A stretch of 64,000 nt of DNA from an uncultured Acetobacteraceae bacterium. Lineage in GTDB: Bacteria > Pseudomonadota > Alphaproteobacteria > Acetobacterales > Acetobacteraceae. The position numbers and the translations under genes are program-made. How positions within the stretch are numbered: the stretch's first letter is position 1; each line of letters starts with the position of its first letter. Below, piece by piece: positions 8,868 to 16,870 of this stretch. Below the pieces are notes generated by a model. It was given only the letters and a program-made list of their open reading frames with translations. It made no database searches and was not told the DNA's origin. The DNA lies in contig CAMKWS010000001.1 in NCBI GenBank assembly GCA_946476985.1, forward strand, positions 124,001 to 188,000, given 5' to 3'.

Positions 8868-9673
8868 GTAGCTTAAAGAACTTTTTCCAAAACATACCTT
8901 TATTGCAAAAAGGCCGAAGTTATGATCTGGGGAAAATGAATCTTTCCCAATTATGGGCGGCCTACCTGACCTACCCAACGATTCTTTTCTATTTTCTTCT
9001 CATTATCGGTTCTGCCTTTCTTAGCATATATATGTGGCAGGGTAATTGGTGGGGGCTACTCATCCCTATTCCGGTCATCATCGCCGTTTATCCAACGGCT
9101 TGGTATATGATTCATCGATATATCCTGCATGGCCGCTGGTTTTATAGAAACCCCATTACCGCAGCGATGTGGAAGCGAATTCACTTTGATCATCACCAAG
9201 ACCCGCACCTTCTAGAGGTTCTATTTGGTTCACCTCTAAATACAGTGCCTACAATGATGGTGATCACCATGCCTATTGGTGCCTTAATCGGGGGCTGGAG
9301 CGGTGCATTCTCGGCTCTTTCAACCGCACTGGTTATGACCTGCATCTATGAGTTCTTCCACTGCATCCAGCATTTGGCTTATAAACCTCGTTGGCAATGG
9401 GTCGTTTATATTAAGCAGCTCCATGTCCTTCATCACTTTCATGATGAAGATGGCAACTACGGTATTACAAACTATCTGCCAGACCGTATTATGGGGACGT
9501 TCTATCGTTCCTCTAAAGAGCGGCCTCGTAGCCCATACGTCTTTAACCTTGGCTATACTGTTGAGGAAGCAGAGCGCTACCCTTGGGTTATGCGTCGCAC
9601 AGGAGCCCCTCCTCGTGACCGTCCCGACCCTGCTCGTGCTCCCAAAAAAGAAGAGCTCTCTAAAACCGCATGA
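8864..9673 (+). CDS. Sterol desaturase/fatty acid hydroxylase family protein
   Basis: A 269-residue integral-membrane di-iron hydroxylase. The histidine clusters expected for the family are visible: His84 and His89, HFDHH-x3-H (107-115), ECx-type FFHCIQH (164-170) and LHVLHHFH (186-193). Hydrophobic segments lie at about 38-58, 62-82, 125-145 and 150-165. ATG 8864 has GGAGG five bases upstream, within the end of the LptG-like gene. Relatives hydroxylate sphingoid bases (C4) or the 2-position of amide-linked fatty acids in other organisms. In this operon a sphingolipid hydroxylase is the natural reading, but the position hydroxylated cannot be decided. The stop overlaps the next gene by 4 bp (ATGA). 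Confidence 0.85.
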   Translation: MSSLKNFFQNIPLLQKGRSYDLGKMNLSQLWAAYLTYPTILFYFLLIIGSAFLSIYMWQGNWWGLLIPIPVIIAVYPTAWYMIHRYILHGRWFYRNPITAAMWKRIHFDHHQDPHLLEVLFGSPLNTVPTMMVITMPIGALIGGWSGAFSALSTALVMTCIYEFFHCIQHLAYKPRWQWVVYIKQLHVLHHFHDEDGNYGITNYLPDRIMGTFYRSSKERPRSPYVFNLGYTVEEAERYPWVMRRTGAPPRDRPDPARAPKKEELSKTA

Positions 9674-10428
9674 CTTTCTCTGTTCTTATCTTAGCTGGAT
9701 CGCGTGATGGAGAGCGCGATCCACTAGCTCGCCTAGGAAATGTCTCTCACAAGGCACTTCTGCCAATTAACGGCATCCCTATGCTCGAACGCGTGATTCA
9801 AACACTAGAGCAAATCCCAGCTATTAAGGATATCTGGGTCAGCATAGAACAACCTGAATGTCTGGCTTACTTAGAGCCTCGCATTCGCATCCTAAAAGCT
9901 GAACCATCTCCTAGTGAAAGTGTCGCTGCTGCATTAGAGAAAATAGGGGCCCCCTGCCTCATAACAACGGCTGACCATGCATTACTCCGACCAGAATGGG
10001 TGGAGGAATTCGTTGCAAAAAGCCGCGCTACCCAAAGCGATCTCACCGCTGGAATTGCCGCTGCAGAAACAATCGGACGTGATGTCCCTAACACTAAGCG
10101 GACGTACATCCGCCTCTCAGATATCTCATTCTCTGGCTGTAACCTCTTTTGGGTCGGTACGCCGAAGGCAAAAGCTGTTGTCGCGCTATGGCGCAAGCTA
10201 CAACAGCATCGTAAGAAGCCCCTGCGTATGGCGATGCTCCTTGGGCTTCCAACAATTCTGCGTGCCGTAATACGTCGCTTAAGTTCTCATGGCGTTGAAA
10301 AACGCATCGAAGCAATAACAAAAGCCAGAGTCAGACTTATTACTCTCTCACATGGCCTAGCTGCTGTTGATGTCGACAAGCCAGCTGACTACGAGTTAGT
10401 CACAAAAATACTTCAATCTAACTCCTAA
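9670..10428 (+). CDS. MobA-like nucleotidyltransferase in sphingolipid operon
   Basis: A 252-residue NTP-transferase domain protein. The N-terminus has the nucleotide-binding LILAGSRDGERDP stretch (6-18) with Lys28 in the KALLPINGIPML segment, and TTADHALL provides the metal-binding Asp. MobA, IspD-like cytidylyltransferases and sugar-phosphate nucleotidyltransferases share this fold. The operon position argues for an activated headgroup donor (CDP- or NDP-linked alcohol or sugar) rather than molybdopterin guanine dinucleotide. No molybdenum cofactor genes are near. It is the last gene of the run and overlaps the hydroxylase gene by 4 bp. A hairpin follows. The nucleotide and the acceptor are unknown. 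Confidence 0.7.
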   Translation: MTFSVLILAGSRDGERDPLARLGNVSHKALLPINGIPMLERVIQTLEQIPAIKDIWVSIEQPECLAYLEPRIRILKAEPSPSESVAAALEKIGAPCLITTADHALLRPEWVEEFVAKSRATQSDLTAGIAAAETIGRDVPNTKRTYIRLSDISFSGCNLFWVGTPKAKAVVALWRKLQQHRKKPLRMAMLLGLPTILRAVIRRLSSHGVEKRIEAITKARVRLITLSHGLAAVDVDKPADYELVTKILQSNS

Positions 10429-10436
10429 ATATAACA

Positions 10437-10469
10437 GAGGCCTTTCTTCCTTTATGAAAGAAAGGCCTC
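10437..10469. terminator. Hairpin between convergent transcripts
   Basis: A perfect 12-bp stem (10437-10448 with 10458-10469) with a 9-nt loop sits between the nucleotidyltransferase stop (10428) and the stop of the opposing gene (10477). Neither side has a good T-run, so it may be a weak bidirectional terminator or an mRNA 3' end stabiliser. Confidence 0.6.
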
Positions 10470-10476
10470 ATAAGAG

Positions 10477-11364
10477 TTATTTAAATAAGTTCCGGCGTAA
10501 TTTAAAAAGTGTTGGCCGAACACTCCTTTTAATTTTCTTAAAATCAATCAATGTGACATTTCCAACTGAGGAAAGTGTATGCATGCCATCGGGATATTTT
10601 TTCACAAAACGCCCCGCCATGGGAAGATTGTCACCTGAATATAAATCCGGATGCCCTAGCCCCAACCCACTAATCCGTAGGAAGCGGATCCCCCCTCCAT
10701 ATGTCTTAGAACAATCCTGTACTGGCAAAACAACCTCTTTACCATCGATAAAAGGCGTTCCCGCAGGACGAGCTCCACTTTTATCAATTAAGAAACGCCC
10801 CATATCACACCATGGCCCCGTTAGCTCATCTGCCACAGCAATATGCAACGCACTCTGTCTAAAGGGCTTTGGGCTCGGTGGTGTCCAAAATAACCACCAC
10901 CGACCAGCATAATATAGTGGCGTCGCATCAATCGCCCCGATGGGGAAATCAAACGCTTCCACCTTTTCCCAACCATCGGGGAAAGAACGCGCTTTATAAA
11001 GAGTTAGCCTGCCAGACTTATGAGCTTCTGGCAGCATATAAATTTCACCCTCATATCTAAAAACATTCGGGTAAGACAAATGCCACGGTTCATTCAGTAC
11101 CTCTTTCCGCTCAAGAAGATTGAACCGGTCATCGTATATTAAAACATCAATAACACCTTTTCCGTGGCGATAATCATATGATTCTATAAAGACATATAAC
11201 TTACCTTCATGCCACAGGCCGAATGGATCAGCTAAAAACTCATCTCGTCTCCCCTTCGGAAGAAAGGTAACGTCGATATCATCAAAACTATTCTGCTGGA
11301 CAATTTGTTTCATAGGCGCATGTAAAATTGCCGAACGCCAATAATCCATCTCCAACAGTTTCAT
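10477..11364 (-). CDS. Beta-propeller protein resembling GINT1 N-terminal domain
   Basis: A 295-residue protein with repeated propeller blades in the style of GH43-like five-bladed folds: FLADPFGLWHEGKLYVF, EPWHLSYPNVF, GEIYMLPE, ATPLYYAGRWWLFW and AGTPFIDG. There is no signal peptide. I recognise the blade pattern as that of the family named after the N-terminal domain of plant glucosamine inositolphosphorylceramide transferase 1 (GINT1). That match is from memory, not a search. Bacterial relatives often accompany lipid or glycan transferases. Its placement, convergent to the sphingolipid operon and divergent from an inositol-phosphatase-family gene, makes a role in sphingolipid headgroup recognition or modification attractive. 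No transferase domain is fused, and catalytic residues cannot be assigned. Confidence 0.6.
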   Translation of the reverse strand: MKLLEMDYWRSAILHAPMKQIVQQNSFDDIDVTFLPKGRRDEFLADPFGLWHEGKLYVFIESYDYRHGKGVIDVLIYDDRFNLLERKEVLNEPWHLSYPNVFRYEGEIYMLPEAHKSGRLTLYKARSFPDGWEKVEAFDFPIGAIDATPLYYAGRWWLFWTPPSPKPFRQSALHIAVADELTGPWCDMGRFLIDKSGARPAGTPFIDGKEVVLPVQDCSKTYGGGIRFLRISGLGLGHPDLYSGDNLPMAGRFVKKYPDGMHTLSSVGNVTLIDFKKIKRSVRPTLFKLRRNLFK

Positions 11365-11560
11365 GTCACGCCTTTCCGTACCATGTCGAAATTTTCACTA
11401 CCCAGAAGGTACTATTATATAAAAGAAGGAAGGGCTATCTCTTTTAGACAATCTTTAATATTAATATTCTATAAAATATTTTAGCTAAACAGAATGAAGC
11501 GCGCATCTGTATAAAATATTATACTTATTTCCATGCTACTCATGCGAAGGATCGTTTTCT

Positions 11561-12367
11561 ATGCCTAATCTATCTCACAGTGACACAGACATTGATGTAC
11601 GCTTTCACGCCGCTCGTAGCGTTATTGAAGAGGCAGCGACACTCGCTAAAAGAATGCAGCCTGCACCAGGCAAGCCAATTGCTGAGCTAAAAGGACGGCA
11701 AGATTACGTTACAGAAGCCGACAAAAAAGTTGAAACATTTCTTGTTGAACGTCTTTCCCGCCTTTTTCCCTGTGATGCTTTTCTTGGTGAAGAACATGGT
11801 GAAAATGGATCATCTGAATTCCGCTGGGTTATCGACCCCATAGATGGCACATCTAATTATGCACGAGGCCGCAACCGCTGGTGTATTTCATTAGGGCTCA
11901 TGCGAGGTGATAAACCTGTTGCTGGGATTATAACGGCCCCTGCCCTCAATGAAACTTTTACGGCTCAACATGGCAAAGGAGCCTTTCTCAACGGACGTGC
12001 TATCACAGCATCATCTACGGACAATCTTAACGAAGCTATGGTAGAAATCGGCTGGTCACCTTACGTTCCAGAAGATTGGTTTCCACAAAAAATGGATATC
12101 TTGCTTAAGACTGGTGCCATGCCTCGCTCTCTTGGGTCAGGAGCACTCGCATTAGCCGATGTTGCTTGCGGTCGTTCAGATGGATATCACGAATATGTTA
12201 TTTTCCTCTGGGATGTTGCCGCTGCCTTAGTCTTGCTAGAAGAAGCAGGAGCCTGCGTGTCTCCTTTCCTAAAAATGGGAGGGCTCACACAGCGCACAAC
12301 CATTCTTGCTAGCGCCCCTGCAATCGCTCCAGTGCTTTTCAAAACACTTGGCATTCCTTCTAGCTAA
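11561..12367 (+). CDS. Inositol monophosphatase family protein
   Basis: A 268-residue Mg2+-dependent, Li+-sensitive-type phosphatase fold. The family motifs are present: DYVTEADKKVE (48-58), EEHG (77-80) and DPIDGTSNY (92-100), plus a C-terminal WDVAAALVLLEEAG that supplies another metal ligand. The start is ATG 11561 with AAGGA upstream. Relatives remove phosphate from inositol phosphate, histidinol phosphate (HisN) or PAP (CysQ). In this position an inositol-phosphate role for a headgroup is suggestive, but a histidinol phosphatase is a real alternative because many alphaproteobacteria use this family for histidine synthesis. The upstream 196 bp are AT-rich and contain two TATAAAATATT copies. 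Confidence 0.8.
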   Translation: MPNLSHSDTDIDVRFHAARSVIEEAATLAKRMQPAPGKPIAELKGRQDYVTEADKKVETFLVERLSRLFPCDAFLGEEHGENGSSEFRWVIDPIDGTSNYARGRNRWCISLGLMRGDKPVAGIITAPALNETFTAQHGKGAFLNGRAITASSTDNLNEAMVEIGWSPYVPEDWFPQKMDILLKTGAMPRSLGSGALALADVACGRSDGYHEYVIFLWDVAAALVLLEEAGACVSPFLKMGGLTQRTTILASAPAIAPVLFKTLGIPSS

Positions 12368-12407
12368 AACTACATTGACGATGCTAATGCATACAGGAGC
12401 TTTTTTC

Positions 12408-13118
12408 GTGTCTAACTCTTTGTCAGTCTTTTCACGCTCTCTTTGTATCACGGCTGGAATTTTCACACTTAGCGCCTGTACAGCAGCTCCCCCCAAAACC
12501 TCTGCACGAGAACAGCAGGCGCTTGTGGAGCAAGCCACCTTCGCTGTACAGACTAATTTTATGGGGCCGAATGTTGCCCCTCATGCATTAGCCTTACTCG
12601 CAAAATCTAAGGCTATTATCATTTGTCCGGATATTTCAAGCATCTCTCTTGTCATTGGCGGTAGCGGTGGTCGCTGCGTTTTGCTTAGCCGAGATGCTCG
12701 CCACTCATGGTCTGACCCTGCCTTTTACCATCTAGATACAGGCTCTTTTGGGTTGCAGGCTGGCTACCAACACAGCCAGCTTTTCCTCTTCATTACATCA
12801 CAGCGCGGTATCCAAGCTATGCTGGATCATCAAGTTACATTTGATGCCAAAGCTGCCGCTGCTTTTGGCAAACATACACGCAATTCCCAAAGCAGCTATG
12901 GGAATGATAACCCCAACGGAATTTACGCTGTACAAAGAACTAACGGTTTATTTGCAGGTGTCGCACTAGGTGGAAGTAAATTAACCCCTGTCAGCTCAGC
13001 AAACCGAGCTTATTACAAACAGATTGTCGGCCCAGAAGATATTGTGATTAATATGCGGGTCAATAACACAGCGGCCGACCCTCTAAGACGAGCGCTAATG
13101 CGAGCCTCTAAGCAATAA
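12408..13118 (+). CDS. SYLF (YSC84-like) domain lipoprotein
   Basis: A 236-residue predicted lipoprotein. GTG 12408 has AGGAG 8 bases upstream. It gives a hydrophobic signal sequence ending in the lipobox LSAC (Cys about residue 24), while upstream starts would spoil the signal. The mature part matches the lipid-binding SYLF domain: an AKSKAIIICPD-like opening, GGSGGRCVLLSRD, a WSDPAFYHL segment, GLQAGYQHSQ and a glycine-rich GVALGGSKL. SYLF domains bind phosphoinositides in eukaryotes. The bacterial function is poorly defined. It lies 40 bp after the inositol-phosphatase-family gene and could be cotranscribed with it, placing a periplasm-facing lipid-binding lipoprotein at the end of the sphingolipid region. 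Confidence 0.8.
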   Translation: MSNSLSVFSRSLCITAGIFTLSACTAAPPKTSAREQQALVEQATFAVQTNFMGPNVAPHALALLAKSKAIIICPDISSISLVIGGSGGRCVLLSRDARHSWSDPAFYHLDTGSFGLQAGYQHSQLFLFITSQRGIQAMLDHQVTFDAKAAAAFGKHTRNSQSSYGNDNPNGIYAVQRTNGLFAGVALGGSKLTPVSSANRAYYKQIVGPEDIVINMRVNNTAADPLRRALMRASKQ

Positions 13119-13129
13119 AACTAGCTTTT

Positions 13130-14236
13130 TTATTCTTCCCCAGAAGAGGAGGCTTCTTTCGCCTTCTTATAGGCTTTCACGTGGGCCGTTTGCTCTGAAA
13201 GAGTGTGTGCGAATGCGTGCCCTCCATGCCCTGTCGCCACAAAGTAAAGACTATCACCCTCCGCAGGGTGAGCTGCGGCTTCCAAAGACGCCACGCCTGG
13301 AGAGCAAATAGGCCCAGGTGGAAGCCCTGTATGAAGGTATGTATTGTAAGGACTATCGACCTTCATATCCTCATGCGTCAGGCCCCCCTCTAAAACACCT
13401 TCTCCCGAGCTAAGAGCGTAAATTACCGTAGGATCTGTCTGTAGGCGCATGCCCTGCCGCAGACGGTTAATAAACACACGTGCGACTTCTGGCCGCTCCT
13501 CCGCAACAGACGTCTCACGCTCAATCAAAGAAGCCAAAATAAGTAACTGCTCCGGGGTATCAATAACCCCTTGCAGGGCCTCTTGATCTCTTTGAGACCA
13601 GACATCCTCAAGGGTTGCAAGCATAAGCTCTTCCATACGCTGGAGAAGTTTTTGGCGCTCCATCCCCCACGTATAAAAATATGTCTCGGGCGCTATATAT
13701 CCCTCTTTCATCTCTCCTGGCTCTCCCTGCAACGCTGAGGCCTGCATAAGAAGAGTTTTGATCTGAGCCGCAGTTAAACCTTCAGCGACTGTAAGACTAT
13801 GAGAGACAGGGCGTGCATGGCGTAGAATCTCTAAACTATGAGCCATAGAAACCTGAGCAGGGAACTTCAGCTCAGCCGCATGAATTCCCCCTTCGGTCCC
13901 TGTTAAGAGCAATGCTGTTCTAAAAAACAGTGCAGAAATAGACCCAGGAGCTAAGACACCCGCTTTTTGAAGAGTAGAAATAACATGCCCTGTTGCACCA
14001 TGCGGTATGATAACCACCCGCTCCGTCTGCAATGGTCCCGGGTCCGTATAATGTCCATACCCCGCAAAAAAAAGACCGCCAACCGCTACTACCGAAAGAG
14101 CAAATACGCGCCCTCCCGACAATAGAGATACCAAACGGCCTTTTAAGACCTTTCTTGTGAGAAAGTCCTTTAGCATCTCTTCAACTCTCTTAAGAGCAGA
14201 AGATGCAGTCTTATTTGATGAGGGGTCCTGTGTCAT
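13130..14236 (-). CDS. mltG: Endolytic murein transglycosylase MltG
   Basis: A 368-residue YceG/MltG protein that cuts nascent glycan strands in the periplasm and so sets strand length. A short cytoplasmic N-terminus precedes one membrane anchor (about 46-63, FALSVVAVGGLFFAGYG). The signature ASLIERETSVAEERPEVARV carries the catalytic glutamate, followed by MRLQTDPTVIYAL. It is the last gene of the fab operon, 58 bp after fabF, a standard arrangement in proteobacteria. It is convergent with the SYLF gene, with only 11 bp between stops and no obvious terminator. Confidence 0.9.
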   Translation of the reverse strand: MTQDPSSNKTASSALKRVEEMLKDFLTRKVLKGRLVSLLSGGRVFALSVVAVGGLFFAGYGHYTDPGPLQTERVVIIPHGATGHVISTLQKAGVLAPGSISALFFRTALLLTGTEGGIHAAELKFPAQVSMAHSLEILRHARPVSHSLTVAEGLTAAQIKTLLMQASALQGEPGEMKEGYIAPETYFYTWGMERQKLLQRMEELMLATLEDVWSQRDQEALQGVIDTPEQLLILASLIERETSVAEERPEVARVFINRLRQGMRLQTDPTVIYALSSGEGVLEGGLTHEDMKVDSPYNTYLHTGLPPGPICSPGVASLEAAAHPAEGDSLYFVATGHGGHAFAHTLSEQTAHVKAYKKAKEASSSGEE

Positions 14237-14294
14237 ACGGGCTCTCCTTAACAGATACGAACCAACGTCAGGACCCCATCATCATAAGTGAGCG

Positions 14295-15578
14295 TTAATC
14301 CTGAAAGCGTTTCAGGATTAAGCTAGCATTAGTCCCGCCAAAGCCAAAGCTGTTAGAGAGCGCAACATCGATCTTCCGCTCTTGTGCCTGGTTTGCCACA
14401 CGGTCAATAGCACTCTCACGAGACGCCTTATTCAGGTTTAATGTCGGTGGCACAACGCCATCACGCATCGCCTGCAAGCAGAAGATCGCTTCCACAGCAC
14501 CTGCTGCACCAAGCAGATGCCCGATAGCAGATTTCGTGGAGGACATTGTTGTCCCGCTTGCATCATCACCAAACAGACGCTCAACAGCACCAAGTTCTAA
14601 ATCATCTGCCATAGTGGACGTACCATGTGCGTTCACATAGCCAATCTCACTTGTGGAGACACGTGCATCCTTAAGGGCAGCTTCCATTGCACGGTAAGCA
14701 CCTTCATGGTTCTCAGCAGGTGCTGTGATGTGATGTGCATCACCAGACAGACCATACCCACCGATCTCACCATAAATTTTTGCACCGCGACGCTTAGCAT
14801 GCTCGTACTCTTCAAGCACAACCACACCAGCACCCTCACCCATGACGAAGCCATCACGTCCCTCATCCCACGGACGAGATGCTGTTGTTGGGGCATCGTT
14901 AAAGCTTGTGGACAGCGCACGGACAGAGCAGAAACCTGCAATACCCAGCTCACAAATAGCCGCCTCAGCACCACCGGCAATCATCACATCAGCATCACCA
15001 TGCTGGATCAAACGGGACGCGTCACCAATCGCATGTGTACCTGTTGCACAGGCTGTTACCACCGCATGATTCGGCCCCTTGAAGCCATAGCGAATGGAAA
15101 GATGACCAGATGTCAGATTAATCAGAGAGGACGGGATAAAGAATGGAGATACACGACGCGCCTTGCCATTCGCAACAAGAAGAGAATTATCGTAAATCGT
15201 CTTCAAGCCACCGATACCAGAACCGATCATCACACCTGTTGCGCAACGATCTTCTTCCGATTCTGGCTTCCAACCCGAATCCTCAACTGCTTGAATTGCA
15301 GCAGCTAAGCCAAGATGGATAAAACGGTCCATCTTCTTTTGTTCTTTAGCTGGAATCCAGTCTGTAAGGGTAAGACCACCCTCTTCTGTCGGGCCAGCAG
15401 GCACTTCACCAGCAATTTGTGCTGGAAGACCTGAAGCATCGAAATGCGTGATACGCCCAATGCCTGACTGCCCTTCGATAAGGCGCTTCCACGTATGTTC
15501 TGCACCAACAGCCAACGGGCTTACTACGCCAATTCCCGTAACGACAACACGTTTTCTGTTCGTTCCAGAGCCGCTCAT
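14295..15578 (-). CDS. fabF: Beta-ketoacyl-ACP synthase II
   Basis: A 427-residue condensing enzyme of type II fatty acid synthesis that elongates acyl-ACP with malonyl-ACP. The catalytic triad is visible: Cys177 in VVTACATGTH, His in NAHGTSTMADD and His in SAIGHLLGAAG. Length is slightly above the common 410-420 because of a short N-terminal extension. It follows acpP in the operon by 130 bp. FabF strongly influences vaccenate formation and temperature response in other bacteria. Confidence 0.95.
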   Translation of the reverse strand: MSGSGTNRKRVVVTGIGVVSPLAVGAEHTWKRLIEGQSGIGRITHFDASGLPAQIAGEVPAGPTEEGGLTLTDWIPAKEQKKMDRFIHLGLAAAIQAVEDSGWKPESEEDRCATGVMIGSGIGGLKTIYDNSLLVANGKARRVSPFFIPSSLINLTSGHLSIRYGFKGPNHAVVTACATGTHAIGDASRLIQHGDADVMIAGGAEAAICELGIAGFCSVRALSTSFNDAPTTASRPWDEGRDGFVMGEGAGVVVLEEYEHAKRRGAKIYGEIGGYGLSGDAHHITAPAENHEGAYRAMEAALKDARVSTSEIGYVNAHGTSTMADDLELGAVERLFGDDASGTTMSSTKSAIGHLLGAAGAVEAIFCLQAMRDGVVPPTLNLNKASRESAIDRVANQAQERKIDVALSNSFGFGGTNASLILKRFQD

Positions 15579-15708
15579 CGCGCCTTACCTCATAATTCCT
15601 AATATACGTAAAGCGAAACGGATTCTATAACGCCGCTTCGCTCCTTGGGATAACAGAGGCAGCCCTATGAATCAGGACTGCCCCTATTACGTGATCTCAC
15701 AAATGAGA

Positions 15709-15951
15709 TCAGGCAGCTTTCTGCTTGCTGATGTAATCAATCGCATCAGAAACAGTTGCGATTTTCTCAGCTGCATCTTCCGGAATCTCAACGGAGAATG
15801 CTTCTTCAAAAGCCATCACAAGCTCAACAGTATCCAAGCTGTCGGCGCCCAGATCATCAATGAAGGAAGCGCTGGCCGTAACCTTGCTTTCCTCAACGCC
15901 CAAATGTTCGACGACGATCTTTTTCACCTTATCAGCGATTTCGTTGCTCAT
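15709..15951 (-). CDS. acpP: Acyl carrier protein (housekeeping)
   Basis: An 80-residue acidic ACP. The 4'-phosphopantetheine site is Ser38 in GADSLDTVE, the classic AcpP sequence. It carries acyl chains for fatty acid, lipid A and phospholipid synthesis. Gene order fabG-acpP-fabF is conserved. It is separate from the specialised ACP at 2084-2338, which diverges around the serine. The 164 bp between fabG and acpP may hold its own promoter, common because AcpP is needed in large amounts, but I could not identify one. Confidence 0.97.
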   Translation of the reverse strand: MSNEIADKVKKIVVEHLGVEESKVTASASFIDDLGADSLDTVELVMAFEEAFSVEIPEDAAEKIATVSDAIDYISKQKAA

Positions 15952-16115
15952 CTGCCTAAAATCCTTACTACCCTATCGGGTGTCTATACGAAAAAACCCT
16001 GCCTGCGTCTTTTAACCAGAGCATCATCATACCCCACAACGAAGTCATACTCTGCGTCCTTAATCAGGCAAAGCAGGGCGCGCTTAGCATGTTTTGATAA
16101 GAAAAGCCAAGCTTT

Positions 16116-16859
16116 TCAAACCATGGCCATACCGCCATTAACATGAAGTGTCGTGCCCGTCACCCATGCAGCCTCGTCAGAAGCTAAATAAACCACTGCA
16201 GAAGCAATATCTTCTGGACGTCCCATACGCCCCAAAGGAATCCCTCCTAAGAGCCTCTCACGAGCCGCTTCAGGAAGAGCATCTGTCATGGCAGTTTCAA
16301 CAAAACCGGGGGCAACAACATTAATTGTTACACCACGACGGCCAGCCTCTTGAGCAAGTGACTTGCTCATACCCACCAAACCAGCTTTTGCCGCTGCGTA
16401 ATTGGCCTGACCAGGGTTACCTGTCGTCCCCACGATAGACGCAATTGAAATGATACGGCCGCTGCGACGTCTCTGCATGCCTTTCAGGGCAGCACGGGCA
16501 AGCCGGAAGGGGCTCTCTAGGTCAACCTTCATGACCTGCGCCCAATCTTCATCTTTCATCCGCACAGCGAGTGTGTCACGTGTCAGACCAGCATTATTGA
16601 CAAGAATATCCAGCGGCTGCCCTGCAACCTCTTCTGCGCGTGCTACAAGGCCATCAGATGCTGCTTCATCTGCAAGATTAGCGACAACGATATGCACTCG
16701 CTCACCACCGAGAGATGCAGCAACCTCTTGCAGCGCATCTTCACGACGACCACTCAAAACAACAACGGCCCCACAAGCGTGCAATTGACGTGCAATCGCA
16801 GCACCAATTCCACCAGAGGCACCAGTTACCAGAGCCATCTTTCCGGAAAGAGAAAACAT
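16116..16859 (-). CDS. fabG: 3-oxoacyl-ACP reductase
   Basis: A 247-residue short-chain dehydrogenase that reduces 3-oxoacyl-ACP with NADPH. It shows the Rossmann motif TGASGGIG (13-20), NNAG, the catalytic Ser in SIASIVG and the YAAAK Tyr/Lys pair, ending in the typical VTGTTLHVNGGMAMV. It starts 11 bp after the fabD stop. Operon context fixes the assignment among many SDR paralogues. Confidence 0.95.
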   Translation of the reverse strand: MFSLSGKMALVTGASGGIGAAIARQLHACGAVVVLSGRREDALQEVAASLGGERVHIVVANLADEAASDGLVARAEEVAGQPLDILVNNAGLTRDTLAVRMKDEDWAQVMKVDLESPFRLARAALKGMQRRRSGRIISIASIVGTTGNPGQANYAAAKAGLVGMSKSLAQEAGRRGVTINVVAPGFVETAMTDALPEAARERLLGGIPLGRMGRPEDIASAVVYLASDEAAWVTGTTLHVNGGMAMV

Positions 16860-16870
16860 GATCTTACCTC

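Noticed and set aside
10477-11364. Secreted GH43 glycosidase
   Set aside because: There is no signal peptide, and the blade pattern is closer to the GINT1 N-terminal family. The catalytic triad of GH43 could not be placed.
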